In this document: piece after piece, positions 1 through 12,900 of the stretch
How positions within the stretch are numbered: position 1 is the first letter of the stretch
How the letters are laid out: every line of letters begins with the position of its first letter
Notes under the pieces: model-generated
The model's input: only the letters and a program-made list of their open reading frames with translations
Told to the model about the DNA's origin: nothing
Database searches by the model: none
Made by a program: the position numbers and the translations under genes
DNA from: Symsagittifera roscoffensis
Lineage: Eukaryota; Xenacoelomorpha; Acoela; Convolutidae
DNA length: 64,000 bases
NCBI RefSeq assembly: GCF_963678635.1
Contig: NC_087062.1
Location: 7,800,193-7,864,192, forward strand
Direction of reading: 5' to 3'

Positions 1-543
1 ATGACTAATATAAAAATGGTTCCCTTGAACTCAAAATTTTGCGGAAAACAACTCTTCTCGATTGACTCTTAGTCTCCCAAGCTCTAATCGATTTTTTTTA
101 GTACAAAATTGTATTGAAGTTCCAAGTCAAAAGCAGACCAAAGCAGTAATCAAGAGTTAATTCAATTTCGTTGGGTTTTATGATGGTTTTCAGTACCCTG
201 AAAAAATCCATTTAAGCTGATTGAATTTGATTTTTTAGCCAAAAGATTCATCTGTTTTCTATAGTGAAAATTTATTTAAATCCATTCTAAATTGATAACG
301 TATCTCAGTGGGATACCGTAAATTGATTTTCATGCATTTTATAATCTGCCGAAAATCTATCTAAATCAATTTCAATCTCAAGTTTGACAGTGCGGGCATC
401 CCTGAATTAAAACTCTTACGTTCCCTAATTTTTCGAGGAGCTACGAATTAAGGATAACTTTGCGACAATAATTAGTGATAAATTTTTGAAGTGTTTTTAA
501 CAAGTCGAATGACCTTTCATTAATTTAGATTCTATTTTTTTAG
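1..543. other. Non-coding, nothing recognised
   Basis: AT-rich sequence with stops in all frames and no motif I recognise. It ends in a T-rich tract and AG at 542-543, a possible 3' splice site for the next entry. It is probably intronic or intergenic. Confidence 0.4.
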
Positions 544-713
544 TGAGAGTTAAAAACAGCCGAAATGCAGAAGCGCCGAAAAAAGCAAAGCGAGCAAGTT
601 TAGACCGCAAAACAGAAAACGTGAAAGAGCTTTGTGGTTGGGTGTGTTTTATTTTTATTTTTTTCCAGGCAAAGAAAAACAGATTGACTGATATTTCCTA
701 TCAAAACCCTTAG
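544..713 (+). CDS. Possible exon pair of an unidentified gene (weak)
   Basis: A T-rich tract plus AG (ending at 543) precedes an open stretch, 544-620, that reads as a Lys/Arg-rich peptide in phase 2 (RVKNSRNAEAPKKAKR and so on, 25 codons). GT at 621 and a second strong polypyrimidine-AG at 668 would define a 48-bp intron, after which 669-713 encodes 14 residues and a TAG stop. The 48-bp interval is itself in frame and stop-free, so it may be retained or may not be an intron. No family is recognisable. The acceptor phase equals that of the terminal exon at 1586, so this could be an alternative last exon of the same transcript. Without transcripts, chance splice-like signals remain a real possibility. 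Confidence 0.22.
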
Positions 714-1585
714 AGCCGTGATTCAAACGATTTCAATGAAGGTAAAAAGTTCTCAGAGAAAAGGTAAAAAGCGGCTACAAATTTTAGCTTTTCGTCTAAT
801 ATCAACCCACTAAATCGAACAAGTAGAAAGCGTAAAGCTTGTTTCAAGTTATGGAATGACTTTAAGCTCAAATGAATTTTGAAAACTTTGAAGTTTCGAA
901 GCTATTTCAAACTTTTCCAGCACAAAAACTTCAAAACACCAGAAAATATATCGCCTATCTTTTTGGCATCACTTTCGAACAAAATATAACCGATTTTATC
1001 CAAATGGTTGAGTTTTGATGGTAGAATTGAAGTTAGAGGACACTTTTTCACGCTCATTTTTAAATCCTTTGTTAAATGAAAAGCAATTTTTGCCTTTTAT
1101 AAAAAGGGTTTTTTTTTTCAAAAATGAGTATAGCTTTTATAATTTCCGGGTAAAAACCTGTTTATCAAGTTTCGTAAAGTTAGGATGGCTTTTATAAAAA
1201 AGCAAAATTTTAAAAAATGAATTTTATCGATGAGATTCTCAAAGTTTAACGCCCTTAAATTTCCTTCAAGTCACTAGATGAAAAAAAATTTTCACAAAAA
1301 CTGTTATTTTCAGTTCTTTTTTGTTGGCCAACAATTTTACTACTTTCTTTTGACTTGACCTGGTAGTTGCTAAATTGGCCGCAAAATGTGTTCTAATAAT
1401 TATCATTCATCCTAATTGACATAAAACTCATTCTAATCGGTCTTCAATTTTGGAGCTTGAAAAATATAGGAACTCGCCTTACGGTGAATTGGGTTTCGAT
1501 CGAATACAGCATCGATTGCAAAGTGGGTGCGATTACCAGTTCATATCCTCCTTCCTTTTTGAAATTTAATTTGTTCTTGTTTCAG
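714..1585. other. Non-coding, probably intron
   Basis: AT-rich, with no open frame that looks coding. If the exon at 1586 belongs to a gene running from the left, this is its last intron; it ends with a polypyrimidine tract and TTTCAG just before 1586. Confidence 0.4.
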
Positions 1586-1791
1586 TGGAAGAAGAGGCTA
1601 GGCGAAAGGACTTCGAGGAAAAAAGGAAGAAGTACTTCTCGCTAAGAGCCACTAGGGGCAGGTCCCTTGTTGATATCATGCCCTCATTTCACAGCAAAGA
1701 AGCATCAACAGTCGAAAAAGACAGCGCCTCCTTTCACTCTATTCAAGAAGAGCCAACACACCACAGAAAACATCACACAATACCCGAATAA
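1586..1791 (+). CDS. 3'-terminal exon, protein phosphatase inhibitor 2-like protein (partial)
   Basis: A strong 3' splice site (TTGTTCTTGTTTCAG, ending at 1585) is followed by an exon entered in phase 2 that codes for 67 residues and stops with TAA at 1789-1791. The peptide starts EEEARRKDFEEKRKKYF, then a basic-hydrophobic stretch, then a Ser/Glu/His-rich tail. The FExKRKxx-aromatic pattern resembles the C-terminal helix of protein phosphatase inhibitor 2 (PPP1R2), where a FExKRKxHYN motif lies over the PP1 active site. Here Tyr-Phe replace His-Tyr, so the match is imperfect, and FEEKRKK alone is a low-complexity motif. Upstream exons carrying the PP1-docking motifs were not found and would lie left of the window or in the 544-713 candidate. 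The exon is well supported by its splice site and open frame; the family name is tentative. Confidence 0.45.
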
Positions 1792-4260
1792 CACCTGGAG
1801 AAAGCCCATTTGAAAACAATTATTTTTGCTGTGATCAAAATGTGAATAAGTATTTATTCATCTCTATACAATGTGATCGATCTAAAAACAGAACAGATTG
1901 AAGTGACAGTGTCCATATCAATGCATACCATTTAGCGAGTTTCTTTGCTCATTTTGCTCTTTTTCAGCCTTTGAAAAAGAGCAAAAGCTTCCGTGATTAA
2001 AAAAAAGCGTCTGTATGATGAATGTTACATAAGTTTTTTAACAGTGGCTTTTTTATTGTGGATTGTTTCTGAAATTTATTTAGAAGCTCGTTATTTGGCT
2101 GATATAGTTCGTTAATTATCGTTTTGTCGTTTTTTACTCGATTTAAACTCATTTAAAGGCTGAAAAAAGGCTTTTCGTCGTTTGCCAGAGTCAGTTAAGT
2201 TAGACTTGACATTAATTCGGGACTCTTTCGAAGAACTTTCGAAGAACTTTTGATAAATACTTTAAAAATGATTAGTTTCCTGATGAATAGTTCTATCCGG
2301 GATACTCTATATTTCCCTCAGTGATTCTACAGACAATTCACCCAAAGACAATTCAGCCAATTTGAAGTTCAGAAATTTCAGCCAAAAATACTGAGATAAT
2401 TCAGTCGCAGACAGTTATGCCAGTTTTTCAAAAGGGTTAGATTCAAAAACATCTGAATTCAATTTAGTTTTCGTTTTAAGGTCGCCGGTGGGCGCGCTAC
2501 GCATGCGTAGCCGTTTTGTGGCGATAACAGACTCTAAATTTGGTACTGAGTCCTACCCTCTGTTGGCGCACCTGCACTATTAAATATTTAAAGAAGAAAT
2601 TCTAACTTTTGACGTTTTGGCTGAATTATCTGTATATTTTGGGCTCAATTTCATATCGGTTGAATTGTCTTTGGCCGAATTGTCTGGACGCGCGTCGTTC
2701 TTCAATGTACAATCTTGATATCAGACAGATCTTACTTTTATGATATAGATATATTTTTTAAAAGTATATTTTATCATACGGGAGATGTCCTGGCGGTGCT
2801 TTTTTCATGCGAAACAATTGTGATAGATAATTCTGTTGTATCAATGTTTAGAGCTCGAGTTTTCGATTTGAAACATGTTTTTGAAAACGTTTCATTAGTC
2901 TTAAAACATTTAAGAAATTATATTCAATTGGTTTTTAGGCGAAGAACAACCCAATAAATATTCAAACTTTACAACACCAGATATGTAGCGCAAACAGCAT
3001 TGTAGACAGAAAATGAGACGGAAGCAACAAAGATGAAGACATTTTTATTTTTTTTAAAATCGGAAAAAAAACATCATCTTCAAAAATTTCGTCTGTTTGT
3101 CTCAAGTTATCTTCATTTTGAGGAAAACACGTCAAGGAAGACAACAATGGCTGTTAAAAACACTCTAAACTATTTGCCAAGTAGAAACTAAGCCAACAAT
3201 ACTTGGGTAGACGCAGAAAACGAAATGCTTTCAACAAAAAATTTTGAGGTATAATATTTTGAACTTCGAAGTTCTTATTACCTGTTCTCTCTGACACATA
3301 ACAGAGCAAATATTTTTGCACTTTAAACGTCGGAAAAGAAAGTAGGTAAGGCTATACAGCATTAATGGAACCCATTTAGGCAAAAAAACGAAAAAAAATT
3401 ATTAAAACAAATCGGTTTGATAAACTTACAAACTACAGAGGGACTTTGAATTACAATTTACTTTGCTCTAAAAAAAAGAAATATCGATGCTTTGAAAAAT
3501 CAGTCGACAAAAGTAAAAAGACAAACGATAGTCCTGCAGATCAAATTTTCCAAAAAAAAATTCAATTTCCTTTTATTGAATAAAAAATTTCAGGCAAGCC
3601 AATCGAACCGCCGACCTGTCGCCTGTAGGAAAGTAGCTTACAAGGAAGAAAGTTTATTTCCCGCACTACAATTCGCTTGTTGTCGTAAATGAATTCAAAA
3701 ATTGAGGTCTCATTTCAGCAGAAAAGATAAAAATGTGATTTGCGCTGAATTTGTAACCTAAAAATAATTACCTAAGCTCAGCCTTGTTCATGATAAATAA
3801 CTCCCTATAACACATTACATCTTTTATCAGTATTTAACAATATGGTAATTAATAACTACCCAATTTTAGCAAGTGATCCAGGTTAAAAAGTGGTTATCGG
3901 AAAAACAGACCCTTTAAGGCCTGTTCGGAATCTGCCACATCAATATCAATACGTCTTGAATTATTGGAGGGGTTCTCTAATCAAAATCACATTATTTAAT
4001 GTATATTTTTGGTCAACATTCGGTGACAAAAAAAGTCACTTGACCGCTATTTTTTTAATATTTGCCTCCATCGAACGATATAAAAAAATTTCATTAAAAA
4101 AAGCTAGTTAAAAAGTCAAATTTTTTCTGCACAAACAAAAAACCCTGAGTAAAAAAATCCGTCAGTTTTGCCAAACAAGTCGAAACAACAAGTAAGAGGG
4201 CAGAAGAAAGCTTTCTAGGCTTTGCAATTGGAAAGTTTATTCCCAGGGAAAATTCGACTA
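1792..4260. other. Non-coding intergenic sequence
   Basis: AT-rich, with no splice-bounded open frame and no recognised protein. A short GC-richer patch lies near 2480-2570. At about 3600-3640 there is a B-box-like GGTTCGATT on the minus strand without a convincing tRNA body. I see nothing else to annotate. Confidence 0.4.
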
Positions 4261-4843
4261 ATTTATTTTTTTAACACTGCTCCATAGACACTAAAAAGCA
4301 GTCGGAACATTCAAGGTATATGCCCTGATACGAGCAGTTGTGTTCTAATATAAAAGAAGTCCAAGCTTTTTTTGTTCCAACTGATAGACACAAAATACAT
4401 CAAATTGTATTTGAGATTTTTTATGGATAGAATTTCGAAATCGAGGTGAGTTTGTTTACAGAGCTTTTCATCAAATTTTGCGAGGCAGAATTGCTTCAGA
4501 CAAAATACGGGACTTATGTGAATTTTCAGTACCTCGCCTTGGTACTAGTAATTTTGTTTCCAGATTTGTGTAGATATCACCTATAAATATAGGTCTTCTC
4601 AAAATTTTCCAATTGAAAAGATAACAAGACTGATCATAAAAAGGCGGATGCCCTGAATATTCCTAAATGTTCCTTAACGGCTCTAAAGTAGTTTTATTTA
4701 TAATTTTTGTTTAAATTTTGAATTCATTTTACAATCTTCATCCATGGAAAACAAAAATATATATACACTTTGCGTCTAGAGCGTAATTAAGTTGTGGTTT
4801 ATTTAATATAAAAACACACAGTATTGCGCGTTACTTTTCCCAA

Positions 4844-5706
4844 ATTAGCATTTTGAACCCGAAATCTTTTTAAAATGAAAGACAACAAGACTGCTGGTAT
4901 CATGGCAAAGCCCTGAACATTCCGACTGCCTTTTAAGTCTATGCAGCAATTTGTTTTCTAGTTTGTTTTCTAATCTACAGGCCGATTTCTAAAACGATTC
5001 AAATCACCGCTGAAAGAATATTAGCGCGAAATATATAGCGCAATAATTGTATCAAATTGGCCACATGAGCAATCTTCAAACCCACTAAGTTTAGAAATGT
5101 GAAAAAGTTTAAGTGAAAAATTCTTTTAAATTTGAGCTCAGGACAACAATACTTTTTGAATGAAGAAAACTTCCATCAAAAAATGCTAGTTTAAAAGTCG
5201 AAATTATTCTGGATAAAAAAACACCCCGAGTACAAAAATTCGTCTTTTTGCCGAAAATAATGAAAGTTTGCAATTGGAAAGTTTATTCCGAGGGAATTTT
5301 CGTTTAATTTTTTAACAGCAATGAACTTTCCAGATTTTTTGAGTGAGTATGCTGTTATTAATACGTATGCTGCAACCAATGGGTATAGGCGCAGTACTTA
5401 GAGCTCCTAATTATTCCTAATTAAATGGAATGAAGACTACTATTGGTCAAATGACGTTTTGCTTGACTTATTATTCCTAATTGAATAGAATAAAGGCTAC
5501 TATTGGTCAAATGACGTATTGCTTGACTTTTTATTCCTAATTGAATGGAATAAAGGCTCTATTGTTCAAATGATCTATTGCTTGACTTGTTATTAGTAAT
5601 TAAATGAAATGAAGACTACTATTGGTCAAATGACATTTTGCTTGACTTGTTATTCCTCATTAACTGGAATGAAGGATACTGTTGGTCAAATGACGTATTG
5701 CTTGAC
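4844..5706 (+). repeat. Segmental duplication, copy 1
   Basis: An approximately 860-bp block that recurs in the same orientation at 9118-9972 with few differences. It contains an R1-type segment (ACAAGACTGCTGGTATC..., then a cleaved-palindrome CAGGGC/GCCCTG-like region) and finishes with a 60-bp tandem repeat. The copies differ mostly by substitutions and a small deletion near 9640. Confidence 0.8.
5411..5706 (+). repeat. 60-bp minisatellite, five units
   Basis: Five head-to-tail units of about 58-60 bp, each starting TTATTCCTAATT and containing CTACTATTGGTCAAATGAC and TTGCTTGACTT. Units differ by substitutions and one short deletion. The same array closes the second duplication copy at 9675-9972. 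Confidence 0.85.
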
Positions 5707-7278
5707 GCGAGTGTTTTAAGTTTTTGGTTAGTTAACTAAGGTTGACGAACTATGAATTTCAAGTTGAATATTGGGAATCTTGTCTGGAATTAATAATGTC
5801 AATTAGCCTGGCTCAATTGAATTTGGAACTATTTTGTGATGCCGAATAGTTTGTCACGCGTAAATAATGCCCGTTAAACATTCCGCATCAAAGTATCACA
5901 GCGCTGTCATATTAAATTAGTCTGTTTGTGACAGTTTCACGACAAGCAAGAAGTCAGGGTAGTCAAGTGATGATCGCGTCCCTCATGGGACAACAAAGAT
6001 CCACGGATCGCTTGCCCGAGGGAAACATTTCTGAGAATTGGTCTGAATAAAAAAGCCGCCCGAGCATATATATTCGTTGCTTTTCTCAAAAATTGAAAGA
6101 GAAAACCATTTAGCTTGCCTCAATAAATTTTGGAAGGACTATGAATGCGGATAATTTGCCATGCGGATAACTTTCATGCGGGTAATGAGTAGCAAGGCCA
6201 TTGGCATTTTAGTTTTATGCAAGCATACTCGCTTGGCATTCCGAAGGTTTTCGAGCACAATCATTCCGTCATTTTTTTTTCGAAAATAGTCGGAAAAATT
6301 AGATTGCTTTTATTTTGTAAGCTCAAACAATTGCACGCTAAAAATCTGTCCGGTTAAGGATAAAAAACTTGACCACCTCAGTTCAAATTCAGGCCTCATT
6401 AAAACACACTACATTCTTTATCATCATTTGTAAATATGGTAAATAACATTCTTCACAATATGGTAAATAACATTCTTCAGTAGATTGATGGGGGGAGGGA
6501 GGCTTACTTAGCAATCCATCACTTTGCTTCGCATAAGGATTTTTCCCCAAATTGTGCAGCTTAGCTTACTTTATGATTCGAAAAAGCAATCTACTTTATC
6601 GAGCTATATGGATGTTGGCTAAACTGTTGGAAATGAAAAATGAACCGGAGAAAATCAGGCTGATTTTTGCTGCAATTGTGATTGACCAGAGGGCGTTGCA
6701 GAGGGATTAAAATATCGCCACCCACACTGCTATATTTAACGTTTTCAAGCTGGAGTCAATGACTGCTGTCAAAGAATTCCAGTTTGAGTTCGAATTACTC
6801 ATCTAAACACTAATTCATAAATAGAGCTTGAGGAGACTCCTTATGAGTAATTAACACTCTTCCAACAGAAGTCCAAGACATGTGAAAATCAAGAGGACAT
6901 ATGGGTTCCACTTTGCTATTTTTGAGGTCATCACGGTGACTTGACATGCAGTAATGAAACCATCATCAAATCGCTTTAAAGGAATACTCAAGAGATTAAT
7001 TGCTAGTTTTAGTTCGCTTTTGAGACGTTTTCGAAAGGCTCACTATCGGCACAGCCTTTTGACGTCCTTCCAAGAGTAGTACTTGTATCAATTTTTGGAA
7101 ACTAATTAACTTAAAAACCAATCAATGCTATCCATTGACAGAAAAAAAACTCAACTGTTGCCTTTATTCTTAGATATTTTTTTAAAAAACAGTAATTGTT
7201 TAGAAATTCCTTTCCCATGTTTTTCAGAGCTATTGTTGGGTTGTTCAAAAAGTAACTTCTTCTTCCGACATAAATAGA
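5707..7278. other. Intergenic, diffuse repeat fragments
   Basis: No gene is supported. It includes TGATCGCG...CGATCGCTTG-type sequence near 5960-6020 that recurs in inverted form near 24080-24145, and TATGGTAAATAACATTCTTC duplicated in tandem at about 6434-6480. The rest is unrecognised AT-rich sequence. Confidence 0.4.
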
Positions 7279-7817
7279 GACAAAACTGCTCGTATCAGGG
7301 CAAAGCCCTGAAGGTTCCGACCGCCTTTTAAGCTCTATGGAGCAGTAATAACATGAAAACATTAAATGTAGCAAATATAAAATGAAATTTTTTCAAATCT
7401 AAAATGAGATTTTTTTGTGAAAATTATCCGCCCACACGCCATATTAAGTACAAAGTGATAAATTTCGCTCCAAGTAATAAATCAATTATGAAAAAAGAGC
7501 TTCCCTCAACTAATTTTGAGCGATTTCTCAGTCGGATTAAATTTCCTCTCACGCGTTAATAGCGCAAAATATATCGCGCGTTAATTGTCCCAAATTGTCT
7601 TAATAGGCAATCTTCAAACCCCCATAACTTTACGAAAAAAAATCACAGGTGACTTGATTTTTCAAATTTAATCTCAAGACAGCAATATCTTTTGAATTAT
7701 ATTTAGAAATTCGGTCGAAAATGGCTAGTTAAAAAGTCGAAATTTGTCTGAAGAAGAAAAAAACCACCTGAGTACAAATATTCATATTCTCCGTTACTTT
7801 CGTTACGAAAGTCGGAA
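7279..7817 (+). repeat. Dispersed repeat family R1, copy
   Basis: Begins with CAAAACTGCTCGTATCAGGG, which forms a 7-bp stem (TCAGGGC-AAA-GCCCTGA), and ends with TTTCGTTACGAAAGTCGGAA, itself containing an 8-bp inverted repeat. Internal landmarks shared with other copies are CCCACACGC, GCGCGTTAATTGTCCCAAAT and CATAACTTTACG. No coding capacity is visible. It abuts a second copy directly. Confidence 0.75.
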
Positions 7818-7818
7818 T

Positions 7819-8336
7819 AACAAGACTCCTCGTATCAAGAAGAAGCCCTGAAGGTTTTGACTGCCCTAAAGGCGTCAATAGAGCAGTAATGACATGAAAA
7901 AATAAATTGTAATAAAATAAAATGATTTTTCTTTATTTGTGATTTTTTGCGAAAATCTTCCCCCACACGCCAACTAAAATATAATGATAAATTTCGCTCG
8001 TAGTAACAATTCAATTATGGCAATCAAGCTTCGTTCAACCAATTTGGAACAATTTCTAAGATGGTTTAATCTCCGCTTACGCGTTAATAGCGCCAAATAA
8101 ATTGCGCGTTAATTGTCATATATTGACCAAAATGGTAATCTTTAAACCCCCATAACTCTACGAAAAATTATCATTGGTGAAAAAATTTTTCAAATTTAAG
8201 CTCACGGCAAATTTTTTTTCAAATAATGTTTAAAAATTCCGTCAAAAATGCTAGTTAAAAAGTCGGAATTTGTCTTAAGAAAAAAAACCACCCGAGCACA
8301 AATATTCCGTTACTTTTGTTGCGAAAGTCGGAACAA
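7819..8336 (+). repeat. Dispersed repeat family R1, copy
   Basis: Starts immediately after the previous copy (ACAAGACTCCTCGTATC) and ends with TTTTGTTGCGAAAGTCGGAA. It carries the same internal landmarks, with more substitutions. The head-to-tail arrangement suggests tandem insertion or unequal exchange between neighbouring copies. Confidence 0.75.
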
Positions 8337-8632
8337 TAGCAAAATATAGTTTATTGTACTACTTCAGTCTTTTCGTTTGTCTGTCCGATTGCTCATATTC
8401 GAGGTCAGAATCAAATCAAAACTTAAAGCTGCAAATGTTATTAGTCATTAGTCATTTTTTTGCAGTTTGAAACAATTAAAAGCAGTTAATTGTTCCGATT
8501 GTTGGTGAAACATTGACTATTTTGCGCTCGTTATTACAGCTGAAAATTCCATTTTTTTGTTTGCAAATAGCTATTAACACGTAATATACAAACAACGGTA
8601 GCGTGCTGAAGTAATCTACAAGCTCACGTTTA

Positions 8633-9117
8633 TTGTTCCCACTTTCGTAATGAAAGCAACGGAATATTTGTGCTCGGGTGGGCTTTTTCTCCAGACAAAT
8701 TTCTACTTTTTAACTAGCCATTTTTGGCGCAATTTTTTTTAGCAATCGAGATTGTTGCTGCCATGAGCTTAATTTTGAAAAGATATTTTACTTGTGATCA
8801 TTTTTCGTAAAGTTATGAGGGTTTAAAGATTGCCGTTTTGGCCTATTTTGGACAAATACCGCGCGATATATTTCGCGCTATTAATGCGTAAGCGGAGCTT
8901 TCATTCGTCTTGGAAATTCTTCCGAATTGTTTGAAGCAAGCTTATTTGCCATAACTGGTTTGTTGCTACAAGCAAAATCTATCACTTTCTTCTTTTTACA
9001 GCATGTGGGGGGATGATTGTCACAAAACATCTCAAATTAGAAAAAAAACTTCGTTTCATTTTTTTATATTTAATTTTTTAAGGTTAACACTGCTCCATAG
9101 ACACTAAAAAGCAGTCG
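8633..9117 (-). repeat. Dispersed repeat family R1, inverted copy
   Basis: The reverse complement of the R1 consensus: it opens with TTGTTCCCACTTTCGTAATG, runs through the GCGCGATATATTTCGCGC segment and closes near GCTCCATAGACACTAAAAAG. It joins the second segmental duplication directly at about 9118. Confidence 0.75.
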
Positions 9118-9972
9118 ATTAGCATTTTGAACCCGATATCTTTTTAAAATGAAAGACAACAAGACTGCTGGTATCATGGCAAAGATCTGAACATTCCGAC
9201 TGCCTTTTGAGTCTATGCAGCAATTTGTTTTCTAGTTTGTTTTCTAATCTACAGGCCGATTTCTCAAACAGTTCAAATCACCGCTGAAAGAATATTAGCG
9301 CGAAATATATAGTGCAATAATTGTATCAAATTGGCCACATGAGCAATCTTCAAACCCACTAAGTTTAGAAAAAAACAATCACAGTGAAAAATTCTTTTAA
9401 ATTTGAGCTCAGGACAACAATACTTTTTGAATGAAGAAAAGTTCCATCAAAAAATGCTTGTTTAAACGTCGAAACTTTTCTGGATAAAAAAACACCCCGA
9501 GTACAAAAATTCGTCTTTTTGCCGAAAATATTGAAAGTTTGCAATTGGAAAATTTATTCCCAGGGAAATTTCGTTTAAATTTTTAACAGCAATAACCTTT
9601 CCAGATTTTTTGAGCGCGTATGCCGTTATTAATACGTATGCAATGGGTATAGGCGAAGTACTTAGAGCTCCTAATTATTCCTAATTAAATGGAATGAAGA
9701 CTACTATTGGTCAAATGACGTTTTGCTTGACTTATTATTCCTAACTGAATAGAATAAAGGCTACTATTGGTCAAATGACGTATTGCTTGAATTTTTATGC
9801 CTAACTGAATGGAATAAAGGCTCTATTGTTCAAATGACCTGTTGCTTGACTTGTTATTCGTAATTGAATGGAATAAAGGCTACTATTGGTCAAATTACGT
9901 ATTGCTTGACTTGTTATTCCTAATTAAATTGAATAAAGGCTACTATAGGTCAAATGAGGTTTTGCTTGACTT
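9118..9972 (+). repeat. Segmental duplication, copy 2
   Basis: Second copy of the block at 4844-5706, including the terminal five-unit 60-bp array (9675-9972). It lacks a short stretch near 9640 and differs by scattered substitutions. Confidence 0.8.
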
Positions 9973-12900
9973 GAGTGTACCTATCTCTATTTGACAAAAA
10001 TATCATTTTTGAAAATCAAAAGACATCAAACTTGTCCAGCGGCAAAAGCTTTAAAAAAATTATAATTTTTTCCAAACTTTGACATCTTTTGGGAGAAAAA
10101 ACTTGTTAGGACAAATTGAAGGGCTACAGAGACATTTAAAGGCATTGTTTTGAGAAGAATAATCTTGTTTCCCGTTTTGTAAAAACAGGTCGTTGAAAGG
10201 TAACCATTTTGCTTTCGATACTTGTCCAACTCAAAAATTAATATAATTGCTCTTATCAACGTGCTTGAATGTTCATTAAAGGGAACATGCAATATTTTCG
10301 GTCTATATTCAATGTCTACGAAGTTGTTTACAAATTTGTCGAAGTTTTGGAAAAACTTGTTTTATTTTTTTATTCGATTCCTTTCACGGCTATTTCAAGT
10401 AATAAGACGTAAGGTATATCGCACGTTAGTTGCCCTGAATTGACATTTTTCTTATCACATGGGAAATATTTTGATCAATTTTGTTCAACATTCACAGGAA
10501 TTTATATGAAAAAGTGTTTGCTTACAGGTCTTAATTGCTTACATGTGTCATTGTTTTTTGCACACAAGCAATGATAAACTTGTACAATGCAAATTAATAT
10601 AAGCTCACAGTTATTTTTGATTATTTGAATCAATGAACCAAATCTATCAATGGTTAAAATGCTGCATCAATGGAAGCAAAGTACATCAATTTGTATGCGA
10701 CATTTTCTGAAAACTGATGGATCTAGGTTGAAGCAAATAATGAAGGATATTAATTGAAAAAAATCTTAACCGACTGGAATTACTCAGTTCGAATTTTGAA
10801 GAAAACGACCGAACATTTGTAATCTGGTTTTTGATTCATACATTTTATGTTTGTTCATTTAGCAGTTTATGAGAAATTTTTTTATATCCTTCAAAAAGTA
10901 ATAATCCTGAGCCCAAAATTAGAAAAATCATTCACCTTTGATCTTTTTTTATGAATTATTGAGGGTTTGAATGTTACCAATTCAACAATTAAAGCGCAAT
11001 ATAGTTCTTTCCAGTTGGCCTACTGAACACTTCATGATATGCGAAATGTATCACTTTAATGCCTTACATAGTGGCTGTGTGGATGATTTTCAGAAAAAAA
11101 TCGAAAAAAAAATTGGTTCTTTTCAAATACTTTTTGAAAAATTCATAAGTTTTTTGAACATTGCTACCCATGGCTTTCAAAACGCTGTGGGAACGTTCAA
11201 AGCTTTGCTCTGATACGTGCAGTCTTTTTTAAACTTAAGTCAGATGCGCACCTAATTAAAACTACAGGCTTAGTTTTGAGAATATAAACTCGGTTTTTTC
11301 CTACACCAAGAAAAAGTTACAGATAATTCAGGCGTTAGCAACTGCTTCATTTTGAAAAGTTGCTTCAATATGCGTATAGCAAGGCCCTAAACTTCCCAGC
11401 TGCCCGCCCATGCAAATCACAAGTTTTTTGGCCATCAAAGACAGTGAGAAAAATTTGATTTTCTTTAAAAAATTTTGTCTTTTAAATTAATCCTCCACAA
11501 GTTATGTAAAGTAACATATGACAATTTTTTGTGTACGTATTTGCTATAAAAAGAGCAAAGTGTTAGCATCATTCAGAACAACGTGTTTGAACGGATTTAA
11601 GTTTCTGCTTACGCTTCAATAGAACGGAGCGTAAGCGCGTTAAACTCTGTCAAACATGCCTAGTCAAAAGTCGAAACTTGACTAAACAATAACCAACAAA
11701 AGCGGAATTATCCCCCATTTTCTTCGAAAGCCGGAAAATTGTTTTCCAAATTACTAGAAACATCTATGCTCGCAACAATTAATCCAACGATTTGCAGCTA
11801 AAAGAAAAGACTTGGAACATGAAATTGGCAGTCGAAATCTGCAGGGCTCCTTTCTGAAATCAAGCTTGCAGGGTGTACCGGATAACCAGCACTATAAGAA
11901 GCGCTCAAAAGGCGCATTCTGACGAGCACGAGTAAATTTGATAAAAAATGTCAAAAATAACATTTCCGGGCAGTTTTTTAGGATCTTTTGAATTCCAGTT
12001 TTGAAAATCTCTTTTTACATTGTCATGAAGTTTTGAAATTTTACCTATGAACAGACATGTATTGTGATATTATATAAATTTTTCCTTCCTGATATCGTGA
12101 CATCACGCATTAAGCCATCATAACAAATAAAACAAACTGAGAAAAAACTGAAAAATTGAAATGTGGGAGGAGGAATGTGGATAAAAGCCGTTTCTAATAG
12201 CCTAGAAAAACAAATGAAATTTTACCACACCCTGTCTGAAAAAATCTTGTCGGGACCAGTGACAGAGCCCTCGGGATAAAAGCTCAATATGCCTTTCGGG
12301 CCAAACCTTATAAACATCCTCGTTAAATCTTCCGAGACCATCAAACTCTTCAATCGTCTCCCTAAAGAAACTCTCGGAGGAATTCTGTCGCCTGAGACGA
12401 ATTGCCACCTCTTACAAAATGTCGCCTCGTGATTTAAAAAATGTCCAGACCGTGTTTCAGTAATCAAGCATCGGAGGACAGCATGGCAGACTCTCTTTCC
12501 TCCCCCTCCCCATCTGCAAGTTTTTTCGATTTTTTTTGTTCACATGGCCCGATTGTTACAAAAACTGACATGCGGACTAATTAGGTTATGACAAGGATAT
12601 CTTATCTTCATACTCTTAACATTGTGAAACCCGTCGTAATCCGCGAAACCCGGAAGAAGGAAAAAAAGCCGCTTGGTTTTGTCAGATATAACTAAAAATA
12701 TCAAATCAGGAATAAAGCCGGAAAACTTTTGTATAGACACGACATCCCTAGAAAAACAAATGATGGCAAACAGCATTGTAAGCAATCAAGAATGTTTTGA
12801 TATAGTTTTTGACCTAAATAGCTCCACCCTATCCCCAAATACAATCTCAATTTCCAACGCATTTTCTGCAGTAACGTTTGAAAAATCAAACAAACCCTCA

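Noticed and set aside
5411-5706. CRISPR-like array (regular 60-bp spacing)
   Set aside because: The whole 60-bp unit is repeated without unique spacers, and the context is eukaryotic; it is a minisatellite.
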